From: Lewinella sp038528965
GTDB lineage: Bacteria > Bacteroidota > Bacteroidia > Chitinophagales > Saprospiraceae
Reading direction: 5' to 3'
Assembly: GCA_038528965.1 (NCBI GenBank)
Contig: JBCBEC010000004.1
Span: 310,001-374,000 of the forward strand
DNA: 64,000 nucleotides
Shown here: positions 35,925 through 44,171 of the stretch, one piece after another
Position numbering within the stretch: position 1 is the first letter of the stretch
How the letters are laid out: each line of letters begins with the position of its first letter
Program-made: the position numbers and the translations under genes
Notes under the pieces: generated by a model
Database searches by the model: none
What the model saw: the letters and a program-made list of their open reading frames with translations, nothing else
What the model was told of the DNA's origin: nothing

Positions 35925-36737
35925 ATGCCGGCATTTCGTTTAGGAATACCATTCTTTTTGCTCCTGGGGCTTGGGGCATACCTTACGATTAACGTTGATG
36001 AGAGCTATGCTCCTTTGATGATCATTGCATTGGTCATTATTGTTGCTGGATTTGTCTTAGCTCCGCAGATCAACTGGAGATGGTGGCAGAAATTCCCACC
36101 CGACCTACCCGAAGAAATGGCTCAGTTGCTTGAGCAACGCTTACCGTTTTACCAAAAGCTAAGCGAAGCTGATAAGCGAGAGTTTCGTCGCCGTATATTC
36201 TTATTCAACTATGGGCATAGTTTCATGCCACAAGTACTGGAGAAGATGCCACTCGACGGACAGGTGATGATTGCCGCTGCTCCAATAACGATGACTTTCA
36301 AGCAAGAAGACTTTCTCTTTCCCAAGTTTGAAAACATTATCGTTTATCCTCACCCTTTTCCATCACCACAGTATGAGACCACCTTTCACGCCTCCGAAAT
36401 TTATGAACCCGATGGTGTGGTCATGTTTTGCCTAGAGCACGTGTTGCGGGGTTATGTAGACCCCAGTCAGTTCTTAAACCCAGCCTGGTATGAGTATGCA
36501 AAAATTTATGCCATCACCAATCCTCAAGCACTGCTGGGGGAGTGGGACCAAGTGGACTGGAAACAACTAGAACAAATTAGCGGCTTTGCCTACGAGGCTA
36601 TAGAACGTTGGATTGGCTTACCTGATTTGGACAAGCAGGCAATGGGTATTGCCTATTTCTTCCTATTTACAAATCGCTTCCAACAAGTCCTACCGGAAAT
36701 ATTCGCACAGTTACAAACTACCTTTCATCATAAATAA
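35925..36737 (+). CDS. MtfA-like protein with degenerate zinc site
   Basis: A 270-residue protein with an N-terminal hydrophobic region (about residues 8-47, two membrane segments) and a domain like the zinc peptidase MtfA: FPPDLPEEMAQLLEQRLPFYQKL, MIAAAPITMTF, ENIIVYPHPFPSP. Where active MtfA proteins have HExxH, this protein has AWYEYAKIYAIT, so both His ligands appear replaced and only Glu remains. That makes zinc-dependent peptidase activity doubtful. The alignment is by eye. The M48 protease gene begins 9 bp downstream and is probably cotranscribed. Confidence 0.75.
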   Translation: MPAFRLGIPFFLLLGLGAYLTINVDESYAPLMIIALVIIVAGFVLAPQINWRWWQKFPPDLPEEMAQLLEQRLPFYQKLSEADKREFRRRIFLFNYGHSFMPQVLEKMPLDGQVMIAAAPITMTFKQEDFLFPKFENIIVYPHPFPSPQYETTFHASEIYEPDGVVMFCLEHVLRGYVDPSQFLNPAWYEYAKIYAITNPQALLGEWDQVDWKQLEQISGFAYEAIERWIGLPDLDKQAMGIAYFFLFTNRFQQVLPEIFAQLQTTFHHK

Positions 36738-36746
36738 GGACCAACT

Positions 36747-38243
36747 ATGTTACGCACCATAATACCTTATCGCCACCTTGTCCTGACAGCTCTAGTGCTG
36801 GGACTATCTTTTTTCTGGGATGGTTGCGCGGTCAACCCAGTATCGGGTAAGAAGCAATTCATGCTCATGTCGGAGTCACAAGAATTAGCCTTGGGCAAAC
36901 AATCTGACCCTTCCATTGTGGCCCAATTCGGCATGTACCAAGACGATCAGCTACAGTCTTTCTTGAACGAAAAAGGGCAGGAAATGGCTAAGGTCTCTCA
37001 CCGGCCAGATCTAGCTTTCGAATTTAAGTTATTGGATTCACCGGTGGTTAATGCCTTCGCCTTACCGGGGGGGTATGTGTACTTCACCCGAGGCATTATG
37101 GCTCACTTCAACAATGAAGCGCAGTTTGCCGGTGTATTAGGGCATGAAATTGGCCATGTAACTGCCCGCCACTCTGCCCGCCAGTACAGCCGATCCGTAC
37201 TTGCCCAGGTAGGCTTAATTGCGGGAATGATCATTTCTCCAGAGTTTGCCCAATTTGGCAACGAAGCTAGTCAAGCTATGCAGCTACTGCTTCTAAAATA
37301 TGGACGTGATGCAGAAAGTGAATCTGATAAACTTGGCGTGGAATACTCCTCTCAAGTAGGATATGATGCGCACCAAATGGCTGGTTTCTTTGGCACCTTA
37401 GATCGCCTTACCGGTGGCGCTGAGGGGCGCTTGCCTACCTTTATGTCTACACACCCTGATCCTGCGGATCGCAACCAGAAGGTAGATCAAATGGCGGGCC
37501 AGTGGCAACGCCGCCATCAGGGGAGGACCTACGAAGTAGGCCGAGAATCTTATCTGCGCATGATTGATGGCCTCATGTACGGCGAAGATCCACGCCAGGG
37601 TTTTGTAGAGCGTAATAACTTTTACCATCCTGAGCTAAAATTCCAATACCCTATTCCCGCCGGCTGGCGCACGGCCAATTCCCCACAACAAGTGCAGATG
37701 GCACCAGAAGATGGTAAAGCAGTCATTTTATTGCAATTAGGCCAGGGGCAAACGTTGGAAGCTGCTGCCCAAGCAGTAGCAGAAAAGTACAACCTACGCG
37801 CCACCGGTAGTCAGCGCCGTACCGTCAATGGATTATCCGCCCTAGAAGTATATGCCGATTTAGTTCAGCAAGCGCAAGATGCCAATGGCCAAACAGTGGA
37901 GCAAATCCTTAAGACCGTATCCTACTACATCCAATATGGTGATCTGATCTACCACTTTCTCGGCGTATCAAGCAAACAGGACTTTGCCAGCTATCGTGGC
38001 CGTATGTTATCTACCATGACGGGCTTTCGGACGCTCAGCGATCCAGATAAGTTGAACCGCCAGGCAGAACGCTTGAAAATTCAGGAACTAGATCGCGACA
38101 TGACGGTGCGAGAAGCTTTCGCAAAATACCAGCAGCCCAGCGACCGACACGAAGAATTGGCTATTCTGAATGGCATGGAACTTACGACACGTTTGCGTAG
38201 GGGTACTTTGATTAAGACGGTATTTACTCCAAGTGGACAGTAA
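36747..38243 (+). CDS. M48 family metalloprotease, lipoprotein
   Basis: A 498-residue periplasmic, membrane-anchored zinc protease of the BepA/YfgC-LoiP type. A signal sequence with a lipobox ends SFFWDGC at about residue 27. The active site is LGHEIGHVTARHSAR (HExxH), and the third ligand region is ESESDKLGVEYSSQVGYD. The C-terminal 200 residues (about 290-498) carry YELKF-like PELKFQYPIPAGW and a putative LysM-like REAFAKYQQP..NGMELTTRLRRGTLIK. Outer-membrane protein quality control is likely by family. An intrinsic terminator follows. Confidence 0.92.
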   Translation: MLRTIIPYRHLVLTALVLGLSFFWDGCAVNPVSGKKQFMLMSESQELALGKQSDPSIVAQFGMYQDDQLQSFLNEKGQEMAKVSHRPDLAFEFKLLDSPVVNAFALPGGYVYFTRGIMAHFNNEAQFAGVLGHEIGHVTARHSARQYSRSVLAQVGLIAGMIISPEFAQFGNEASQAMQLLLLKYGRDAESESDKLGVEYSSQVGYDAHQMAGFFGTLDRLTGGAEGRLPTFMSTHPDPADRNQKVDQMAGQWQRRHQGRTYEVGRESYLRMIDGLMYGEDPRQGFVERNNFYHPELKFQYPIPAGWRTANSPQQVQMAPEDGKAVILLQLGQGQTLEAAAQAVAEKYNLRATGSQRRTVNGLSALEVYADLVQQAQDANGQTVEQILKTVSYYIQYGDLIYHFLGVSSKQDFASYRGRMLSTMTGFRTLSDPDKLNRQAERLKIQELDRDMTVREAFAKYQQPSDRHEELAILNGMELTTRLRRGTLIKTVFTPSGQ

Positions 38244-38285
38244 AGTCAAACCCTTCAACAAATTACTTTGTTAACCCAACACCAG

Positions 38286-38327
38286 ACATCTCCAAGAGCC
38301 ATCAACTTTCTTGGAGATGTTTTTTTG
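38286..38327 (+). terminator. Intrinsic terminator after the M48 protease gene
   Basis: ACATCTCCAAGA (38286-38297) pairs perfectly with TCTTGGAGATGT (38309-38320) across an 11-nt loop, followed by six T residues. Confidence 0.9.
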
Positions 38328-38405
38328 GCAAAATTTTAACGTCGGGGTAACAGTCTAATCTGCTATCTTCGCGTTCTAATATAAAGAAGATCAAATCTTT
38401 ATCCT

Positions 38406-38849
38406 ATGCGTACCATCTGTATTGCTTTTATCGCTGTCTTTGCCGTCGGGATAGTGTATGGTCAGGAAACCACCGAAAATGTTTGGCAGCAATTAGCACG
38501 CATTACCTATACTAAACAGTACGATGAGCTTCTAGGCTTTAAAGTAGACGTACCTGTTTTTAGCGATGGTGTACAAGCCTTAAATGGTGAAGAAATTGAA
38601 GTAAAGGGTTATGTAATCCCTGTAGAGGGTTACAAGAGTCATACAGAGTTTATCTTCTCTGCCTTCCCTTACAATATGTGCTTCTTCTGTGGTGGAGCCG
38701 GACCAGAAACGGTAATGGAAGTCTATGCTAATGAACCCATCCAGTACCAAACTGAGGCTATTACTATCCGCGGAACGCTAGAGTTGAACGATACCGACAT
38801 CAACCAGCTCATGTATATCCTCCGTGACGTAAGTTTAGTACAAGATTAA
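38406..38849 (+). CDS. Exported hypothetical protein, DUF3299-like
   Basis: A 147-residue protein with a signal peptide (MRTICIAFIAVFAVGIVYGQ). The mature part, with LNGEEIEVKGYVIPVEGYK, YNMCFFCGGAGPETVMEVY and an ITIRGTLELND strand, resembles DUF3299-type small OB-like proteins. The Cys pair CFFCGG could bind metal or be oxidised. Function unknown. Its stop is 4 bp from the convergent sulfotransferase gene. Confidence 0.75.
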   Translation: MRTICIAFIAVFAVGIVYGQETTENVWQQLARITYTKQYDELLGFKVDVPVFSDGVQALNGEEIEVKGYVIPVEGYKSHTEFIFSAFPYNMCFFCGGAGPETVMEVYANEPIQYQTEAITIRGTLELNDTDINQLMYILRDVSLVQD

Positions 38850-38853
38850 CCAA

Positions 38854-39636
38854 CTACCAATCAGAATGAGACCAGTTCTTCTGCAGATCCCTGCGGAAAC
38901 GTTGTACCCACACCTCTGACGCCTGGTCTGCCGTACGGGTATAGAAAGTGTGCTCAGCATCAGCCACCTTATGTTCAATACCTAGATAGTTCAGGATACG
39001 ATTAATCTGACCACTGTAATCACGACAGAGATCCTCGTAGACTACCGTAACGGGTGTCATTCCGTGCTTTTGAAAGTAGGCTTCTGTGGCGCATTCCTTC
39101 AGAACACACTGGTGATATAAATGACTTAGAGCAGCAAAGTCGTAGTGCTTTTCGTAGAAATCAGAAGGCAATTCCACCCTTTTTTCCGTGGGCCGAATAT
39201 GCCATTGTTCACTTTTTATAGCCTTCCACCAGGATACTGCTTGCCGTACCTTGTTTCGACGAGTGAGATAGATAGGATGATTATTGGGGAATAAATCCTG
39301 CCAAATGACTTCATGATTGGTGACCTGCTCTGGGTCTATCCCTCTGAGCACACAAATTTCCTGGAAGATCAGGTTGTAATAGGCACTGGAGTGGTGATAC
39401 TTGGAGGCAAAGACCCCATTTTCTGAGCTGCCTATCTCCCACATTCGGGCCCGCAGTGCTTCGTAGTTATCAACACCATGGTTTTCTGCCATGGTGCTAT
39501 CCAAACCAATATTGAATAGTTCTTCTGGTCGCCCGGCAACTCCGGTTTGTTCCAAGGCTTTGGCTAGCATACTGCTGCCACTTCGTTGCGTACCCCAAAT
39601 ACGATAAGAAAGTACAGGCTTAGGAGAGGAAGACAT
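38854..39636 (-). CDS. Stf0-type sulfotransferase
   Basis: A 260-residue protein with the 5'-PSB loop YRIWGTQRSGSSMLAKALEQ (the GTQRSGSS phosphosulfate loop) and EELFN, followed by YLTRRNKVRQAVSWWKA, the 3'-phosphate-binding region of PAPS enzymes. These match the Stf0 family, which includes trehalose 2-sulfotransferase. The acceptor is unknown, and no PAPS-synthesis genes are nearby. Confidence 0.82.
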   Translation of the reverse strand: MSSSPKPVLSYRIWGTQRSGSSMLAKALEQTGVAGRPEELFNIGLDSTMAENHGVDNYEALRARMWEIGSSENGVFASKYHHSSAYYNLIFQEICVLRGIDPEQVTNHEVIWQDLFPNNHPIYLTRRNKVRQAVSWWKAIKSEQWHIRPTEKRVELPSDFYEKHYDFAALSHLYHQCVLKECATEAYFQKHGMTPVTVVYEDLCRDYSGQINRILNYLGIEHKVADAEHTFYTRTADQASEVWVQRFRRDLQKNWSHSDW

Positions 39637-39699
39637 AAGGGTAGAAAGTTGATCCAGCCTCCCAACACTTCCTACTCAGTGATCAGTTCCCAGTAGACT

Positions 39700-40380
39700 T
39701 TAAGCATGAAAGCAAAAACCCACTCCATGGATATTTTCCACCTTAATAGAATCGTCTTGCTTGAGGTATTTACGCAAGCGCGAAATAAACACATCCAAGC
39801 TTCGGCCTAGGAAATAATCGTTTTCACCCCAGATCTTTTCCAGAATATCCCCACGCTTAATCACCTGATTTTTATGTTCAATCAGATACTGTAGTAAGTC
39901 GGCCTCCTTTTGGGTCAATCGGCGAATCTCGTCTTCATACTTAAGCTCCAGGTTAGGATAATTAAAAGAGTAGCCTCCTACTGTATACACTTGAGGCTTA
40001 GGAGTAGCAATAGTACGAGAACGGCGTAAGAAGACCTCAATCTTCAAGATCAACTCTTCGATGCTAAATGGCTTGGTAATATAGTCATCGGCGCCTAGGC
40101 GTAAGCCGTGCAAGCGGTCTTCCTTTAAAGAACGAGCCGTGAGAAACAGGATGGGCACCTCGGTATTCTTCTGGCGTATCTCTTGTGCCAGAGTAAAGCC
40201 ATCCGTTTCCGGTAGCATAACATCCAGCAAGCAAAGATCGTACTGTCCAGCAGCAATAGCCTCACGGGCCGAGCGTCCGTCCGGACAATGGGTCACTTGA
40301 TAGCCTTGTAGTTCAAGGTGATCACGGGTTACAAAGCTGAGGCTTTCGTCGTCTTCAACGTAGAGCAGGTGGGCACGCAT
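39700..40380 (-). CDS. OmpR/PhoB family response regulator
   Basis: A 226-residue cytosolic regulator. The receiver domain (about 1-118) has acidic YVEDDESL, the phosphoacceptor Asp in LLDVMLPETDGFTL, Thr in LFLTARS and Lys in DYITKPFS. The C-terminal winged helix (about 128-226) has LTQKEADLLQYLIEHKNQV and SLDVFISRLRKYL. It is 15 bp downstream of its histidine kinase gene and they probably form one operon. Confidence 0.95.
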   Translation of the reverse strand: MRAHLLYVEDDESLSFVTRDHLELQGYQVTHCPDGRSAREAIAAGQYDLCLLDVMLPETDGFTLAQEIRQKNTEVPILFLTARSLKEDRLHGLRLGADDYITKPFSIEELILKIEVFLRRSRTIATPKPQVYTVGGYSFNYPNLELKYEDEIRRLTQKEADLLQYLIEHKNQVIKRGDILEKIWGENDYFLGRSLDVFISRLRKYLKQDDSIKVENIHGVGFCFHA

Positions 40381-40395
40381 AGTGCTGATTTGGTT

Positions 40396-41721
40396 TTAAT
40401 TGGGTAAAATGGGCGATGGCTTAGCGCTTAGTGTTCGAACGGCAGCTACTGGTTTTCCCAGCATCAGCTCAAAGGTGGTGCCCCGATTCAATTCACTTTC
40501 CACTTCAATTTGCCAGTCGTGGGCTTGACAGATTCGCTTCACGTAATGCAGCCCCAAACCAAATCCTTTGACATTGTGCACGTTTCCCGTAGGAACACGA
40601 TAAAACTTATCAAATATCTTAGCTTGATGAGCCGAAGCTATTCCTACACCATTATCCTTTATTCGTAAGCACACAGATTTACTTTGGCGCTGGGCACTAA
40701 CGGTAATTGCCGGTTGCTCCCGACTATATTTTAAGGCATTGTCCAGCAGGCTATACAGGATATTAGAGAGGTGCAAGCGATCTGCCATAATGGTTATGCC
40801 ATTCAAAGCTGCGATATCTACTGCTAGTTCGCCGCCACGCTGCTCCAACTGCATGCGGGTACTTTCCAAAAGTGGTTCTAGCACCTCCAACAGTACTACC
40901 TTTTCTTTCTTCAATTCGATATTTCCCTTCTCCAGCCGCGCGAGTTGCAAGACCTTTTCCACCTGCTTATTCAGGCGCTCGTTCTGCTCCACAATGATAT
41001 TAGCGTAACGCTCTAGTCGGCTATCTGAGCGGATGCGCTCATCATTGGCAAAAACACCGGCGGCGATCTTGATAGTTGAAAGCGGTGTTTTAAACTCGTG
41101 TGTCATGTTGTTGATAAAATCCTTCTGCATCTCTGAAAGCCGCTTCTGCCGTAAAATCACCCACATGGCGTAAGCAAAGAAAAGAATGGTGACGAGCAAG
41201 ATGGCAGAAAGAAATAGAATGAGCTGCATTTTATCGAACAGGAATCCGTTCCGGCCAGGAAATTTGACCCCAAAATAATAGGTAAACTCTCGGTCTTTGG
41301 GCAAGTTGCCAAGTACTAGTTGCTTTCCCTCTCCTTCTGGAGTAAAACTACAGTAGCCGCCGTACACCATTTCATCAGTATGGCAATCAAATACGGCATA
41401 TTCAAAATCCACATTTAGGGAACGCTCCTCCAACTCACTTTGCAGCAGATACTCCAACATCTCCGCATCAATCTCTACCGCCATATTGACGATCCAATAG
41501 TTAGAGCTGCGCTGCTTGACAATATCGCGGGAAGGTAGCTCGGCATCGTGAATTTTTGCCAATTTTTTCGCTACCTGAAAGAGGGCTAAATTGGTTTTCT
41601 TATTAAACTCCTCCTCGTTTAGATCCCAGGTGGCCATGACCCAATACGACTGGATACCTACTATACCTACCAAGGCTATAGCACCCAAAATAACCACCCA
41701 GCGAATGACTGCATTCTGCAT
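40396..41721 (-). CDS. Sensor histidine kinase (partner of the adjacent regulator)
   Basis: A 441-residue inner-membrane kinase. Two transmembrane segments (about 8-28 and 163-190) enclose a periplasmic sensor domain. H-box NNMTHEFKTPLSTIKIAAG, N-box LDNALKYS, G1 KDNGVGIAS and GFGLGLHYVKRI are all present. There is no HAMP domain between the second TM and the H-box. The signal is not identifiable. The regulator gene lies 15 bp downstream. Confidence 0.95.
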   Translation of the reverse strand: MQNAVIRWVVILGAIALVGIVGIQSYWVMATWDLNEEEFNKKTNLALFQVAKKLAKIHDAELPSRDIVKQRSSNYWIVNMAVEIDAEMLEYLLQSELEERSLNVDFEYAVFDCHTDEMVYGGYCSFTPEGEGKQLVLGNLPKDREFTYYFGVKFPGRNGFLFDKMQLILFLSAILLVTILFFAYAMWVILRQKRLSEMQKDFINNMTHEFKTPLSTIKIAAGVFANDERIRSDSRLERYANIIVEQNERLNKQVEKVLQLARLEKGNIELKKEKVVLLEVLEPLLESTRMQLEQRGGELAVDIAALNGITIMADRLHLSNILYSLLDNALKYSREQPAITVSAQRQSKSVCLRIKDNGVGIASAHQAKIFDKFYRVPTGNVHNVKGFGLGLHYVKRICQAHDWQIEVESELNRGTTFELMLGKPVAAVRTLSAKPSPILPN

Positions 41722-41799
41722 AGAAAGGACTTATCTCCTTCGGTAAAGATCAGGATTTTTGTAATGTGGTGTTAGATGCACTCAACGCTTAACAGCGCA

Positions 41800-43068
41800 T
41801 TAACAAGGGTTGGCCACCGGAACAAATTTAGAAGTGAGGACGGTAAAATCGTCCGGGTATTCTTTATCTCCCTTGAATCGATTGATTTCTTGCTGCAAAG
41901 CCTCGTTAAACTCGGCTGCCGATAGATTATGATGCCCTTCGACAAACTGCTGCAAAATCAAGTCGTCAAAGTAATCACCTGCGGCATTTTGCACATCAAT
42001 CAAGCCATCAGTATAGGTGAAAATGAGAGAAGGCTCGGTTAGGATAACCTCTCCTACCTGAATTTCTGGTAATTCTTGAAAGGAGCCTAAAATTGTACAG
42101 CCATCACGGAGTAAAACCGTCTGACTTGCACTGGCAAGGATTGGCGGATTATGTCCAGCATTAATGTAACGTAAGACATTGGTGTACCGGTCAAACTCCG
42201 CTACGAAGAAGGTAATGAAGCGCTCCCCACCTGTAATGAGATTGACGGAGGTATTCAAATCAATGATAAACTCCTTGAGAGGGGTCCGCTTGTTGATCAG
42301 GGTATTGAAGTTGGCTTGAAAATTGGCCATCAAAAGCGCCGCCGCTACTCCCTTCCCCGAAATATCTCCAATACAGAAAGCTAGCTTTCCATCGGGAAAC
42401 TCAAGATAATCATAGTAGTCACCCCCTACTCCGAAATGTGGCTTGTAGATACTAGCCATCTCGTAGCAGTCTTTTACCGGTAGTTTAGCGGGGATCAACA
42501 TGCGCTGCATTTCCCCGGCCAATTCCATTTCCCGCTTGAGGCTTTGCTGCTCCAGCTGGCGTTTGAATAGGCGCTTATTCTCAATAGCCACCGCTACAAT
42601 ATTGGTAATGGTAGTAATGAACTGTACCTTCTCGTACATATCGTCATCATCGCCAAAGCCACCAATAAAAACGTAGGCAATAGGCTGCTCTTTGTGCAAA
42701 ACCGGAATCACCAATTCGAATGCAGATAGAAACGGGTGCCCATCCGCATCAAGGTTCACCAGCTCGGTAAAATTTCCCAGCTCGGTACTAATGTCGTAGG
42801 TACGTTGCTCAGGGTCAAGACCATTTTGGGTAGCACAACGCCAGGGTTCCGACTGAACGCCTCTAATGTAGAGCGCCATCTTCTTTACGCCTAACTCGAA
42901 AGTGAGAAAGGAGTGGTACATTTCGTACAGCTCACTGGCGGAGAAGTTGTTGTTAATAGCCTGGGTAAGTGTAAGCAGACGATTGACTTGCAGCTGTCGC
43001 AAATGAAGTTCGTGCTCCAGTTGCTCAATTCTAGAAAACTGCTTGGCCATCTTTGCAAAATCTGCCAT
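41800..43068 (-). CDS. GAF-SpoIIE protein serine phosphatase
   Basis: A 422-residue protein: N-terminal coiled coil (about 1-45), a GAF-like domain (about 45-190; LTQAINNNFSASELYEM, FITTITNIVAVAIENKRLF) and a SpoIIE/PP2C domain with GVGGDYYDYLEFPDGKLAF, IGDISGKGVAAALLMA, NAGHNPPIL and TYTDGLIDVQN, the metal-binding Asp motifs. It dephosphorylates Ser/Thr, often anti-sigma-factor antagonists, though none is adjacent. The start at 43068 (MADFAKMAKQF) is preferred over 43146, and a TATCTTTG element lies just upstream. Confidence 0.9.
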   Translation of the reverse strand: MADFAKMAKQFSRIEQLEHELHLRQLQVNRLLTLTQAINNNFSASELYEMYHSFLTFELGVKKMALYIRGVQSEPWRCATQNGLDPEQRTYDISTELGNFTELVNLDADGHPFLSAFELVIPVLHKEQPIAYVFIGGFGDDDDMYEKVQFITTITNIVAVAIENKRLFKRQLEQQSLKREMELAGEMQRMLIPAKLPVKDCYEMASIYKPHFGVGGDYYDYLEFPDGKLAFCIGDISGKGVAAALLMANFQANFNTLINKRTPLKEFIIDLNTSVNLITGGERFITFFVAEFDRYTNVLRYINAGHNPPILASASQTVLLRDGCTILGSFQELPEIQVGEVILTEPSLIFTYTDGLIDVQNAAGDYFDDLILQQFVEGHHNLSAAEFNEALQQEINRFKGDKEYPDDFTVLTSKFVPVANPC

Positions 43069-43104
43069 AGGTATCGTTCTGCTACAGTGCTTTTGAGATT
43101 TCCT

Positions 43105-43112
43105 CAAAGATA
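43105..43112 (-). promoter_or_regulatory. Putative -7 element for the SpoIIE phosphatase gene
   Basis: TATCTTTG on the minus strand, about 36 bp upstream of the start at 43068. No -33 match seen. It supports the shorter start. Confidence 0.45.
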
Positions 43113-43269
43113 GCAAATGCCAATGAAACCCTGATATTGGAAGCAATCGAACTATGCCTGCCTTCAGACAGAGATTTGTGCAAAATCAGGAGTAATGAAA
43201 GGCGATGTTTCTAGCTTTGACATTCAAAAAAAATTACTCCTACGAGTCTCACAAACAGCACCTAAGCAA

Positions 43270-43301
43270 TTTGGTGGCCGAGGCGGAAGCCATTATTTTT
43301 G
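43270..43301 (+). promoter_or_regulatory. Promoter for the alpha/beta hydrolase gene
   Basis: TTTG (43270-43273), a 20-nt spacer and TATTTTTG (43294-43301) match both Bacteroidota promoter elements, 69 bp upstream of the ATG at 43371. This lies in the 302-bp divergent gap 43069-43370. Confidence 0.7.
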
Positions 43302-43370
43302 CATCCACAAATAAACTAGTCCATTACACAAGGACACACCACAGCCAAAAAAGAACACGCAGGAAAACGA

Positions 43371-44171
43371 ATGAATACACTAAGCTTTCGCGACGTCAAA
43401 GTAGCCTACGAAATAGAGGGAAAAGGAACTCCTGTTGTACTCCTACATGGCTTTTGTGAAGACCACCAGGTCTGGGAAGACTTCAAGCAGGATTTACTGG
43501 AGGAAAAATATCGCGTAGTCACCATTGATTTACCAGGCTTTGGGCAGTCGGAGGTCGTACGCCCTGTTAGTATCAAATATTACGCGGAAGCGGTGCTTGC
43601 GGTATTAGACGAAAAAAAGCTCAATGAGGTTATCTTGGTTGGTCATTCCATGGGAGGATATACCGCACTGGCCGTAGCGGAATTGGCCCCCGAACGCTTG
43701 CTCGGTTTAGGTTTATTTCACTCTCATCCCTACGCCGACTCCGAAGCTAAGCAAGAAGCTCGCCACAAACAGGCTGACTTCATCCGCCGGCAAGGCCACC
43801 AACTTTATGTGAAGCAATTGGTACCCAAACTTTTTCCTGCAAAGTTTGGCCTCAGCCACCCATTTGACTTGGATAAACTAATCCACCGGGCGGCTCGTTA
43901 CGAAGCCGAAGGTATTATCGCTGGCTTGGAGGCTATGGCCAACCGGCTAGACCGAACCGCGGTGCTAAGGCAAGCCAAAGTTCCCGTACTATTCATTGTA
44001 GGAGAAGAAGACACTGCTGTACCACCGGAAGCCAGCCGCGATCAGCTATCATTACCCGCCGTAGCGCAAATTCACGTACTGGAAAACGTGGGTCATATGG
44101 GCATGATCGAAGCCCGCAGGAAGACCCAGTTGATGGTTCGGCAGTTTGTGGAATTCTGCTTACAGTCCTAA
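43371..44171 (+). CDS. Alpha/beta fold hydrolase
   Basis: A 266-residue cytosolic hydrolase. HGFCEDHQVWEDF is the oxyanion region, VGHSMGGYTALAV holds the nucleophile Ser, FIVGEEDTAVPPE the acid and NVGHMGMIEARR the catalytic His. Substrate unknown. Its last 4 bp overlap the 3' end of the convergent nadE. Confidence 0.9.
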   Translation: MNTLSFRDVKVAYEIEGKGTPVVLLHGFCEDHQVWEDFKQDLLEEKYRVVTIDLPGFGQSEVVRPVSIKYYAEAVLAVLDEKKLNEVILVGHSMGGYTALAVAELAPERLLGLGLFHSHPYADSEAKQEARHKQADFIRRQGHQLYVKQLVPKLFPAKFGLSHPFDLDKLIHRAARYEAEGIIAGLEAMANRLDRTAVLRQAKVPVLFIVGEEDTAVPPEASRDQLSLPAVAQIHVLENVGHMGMIEARRKTQLMVRQFVEFCLQS

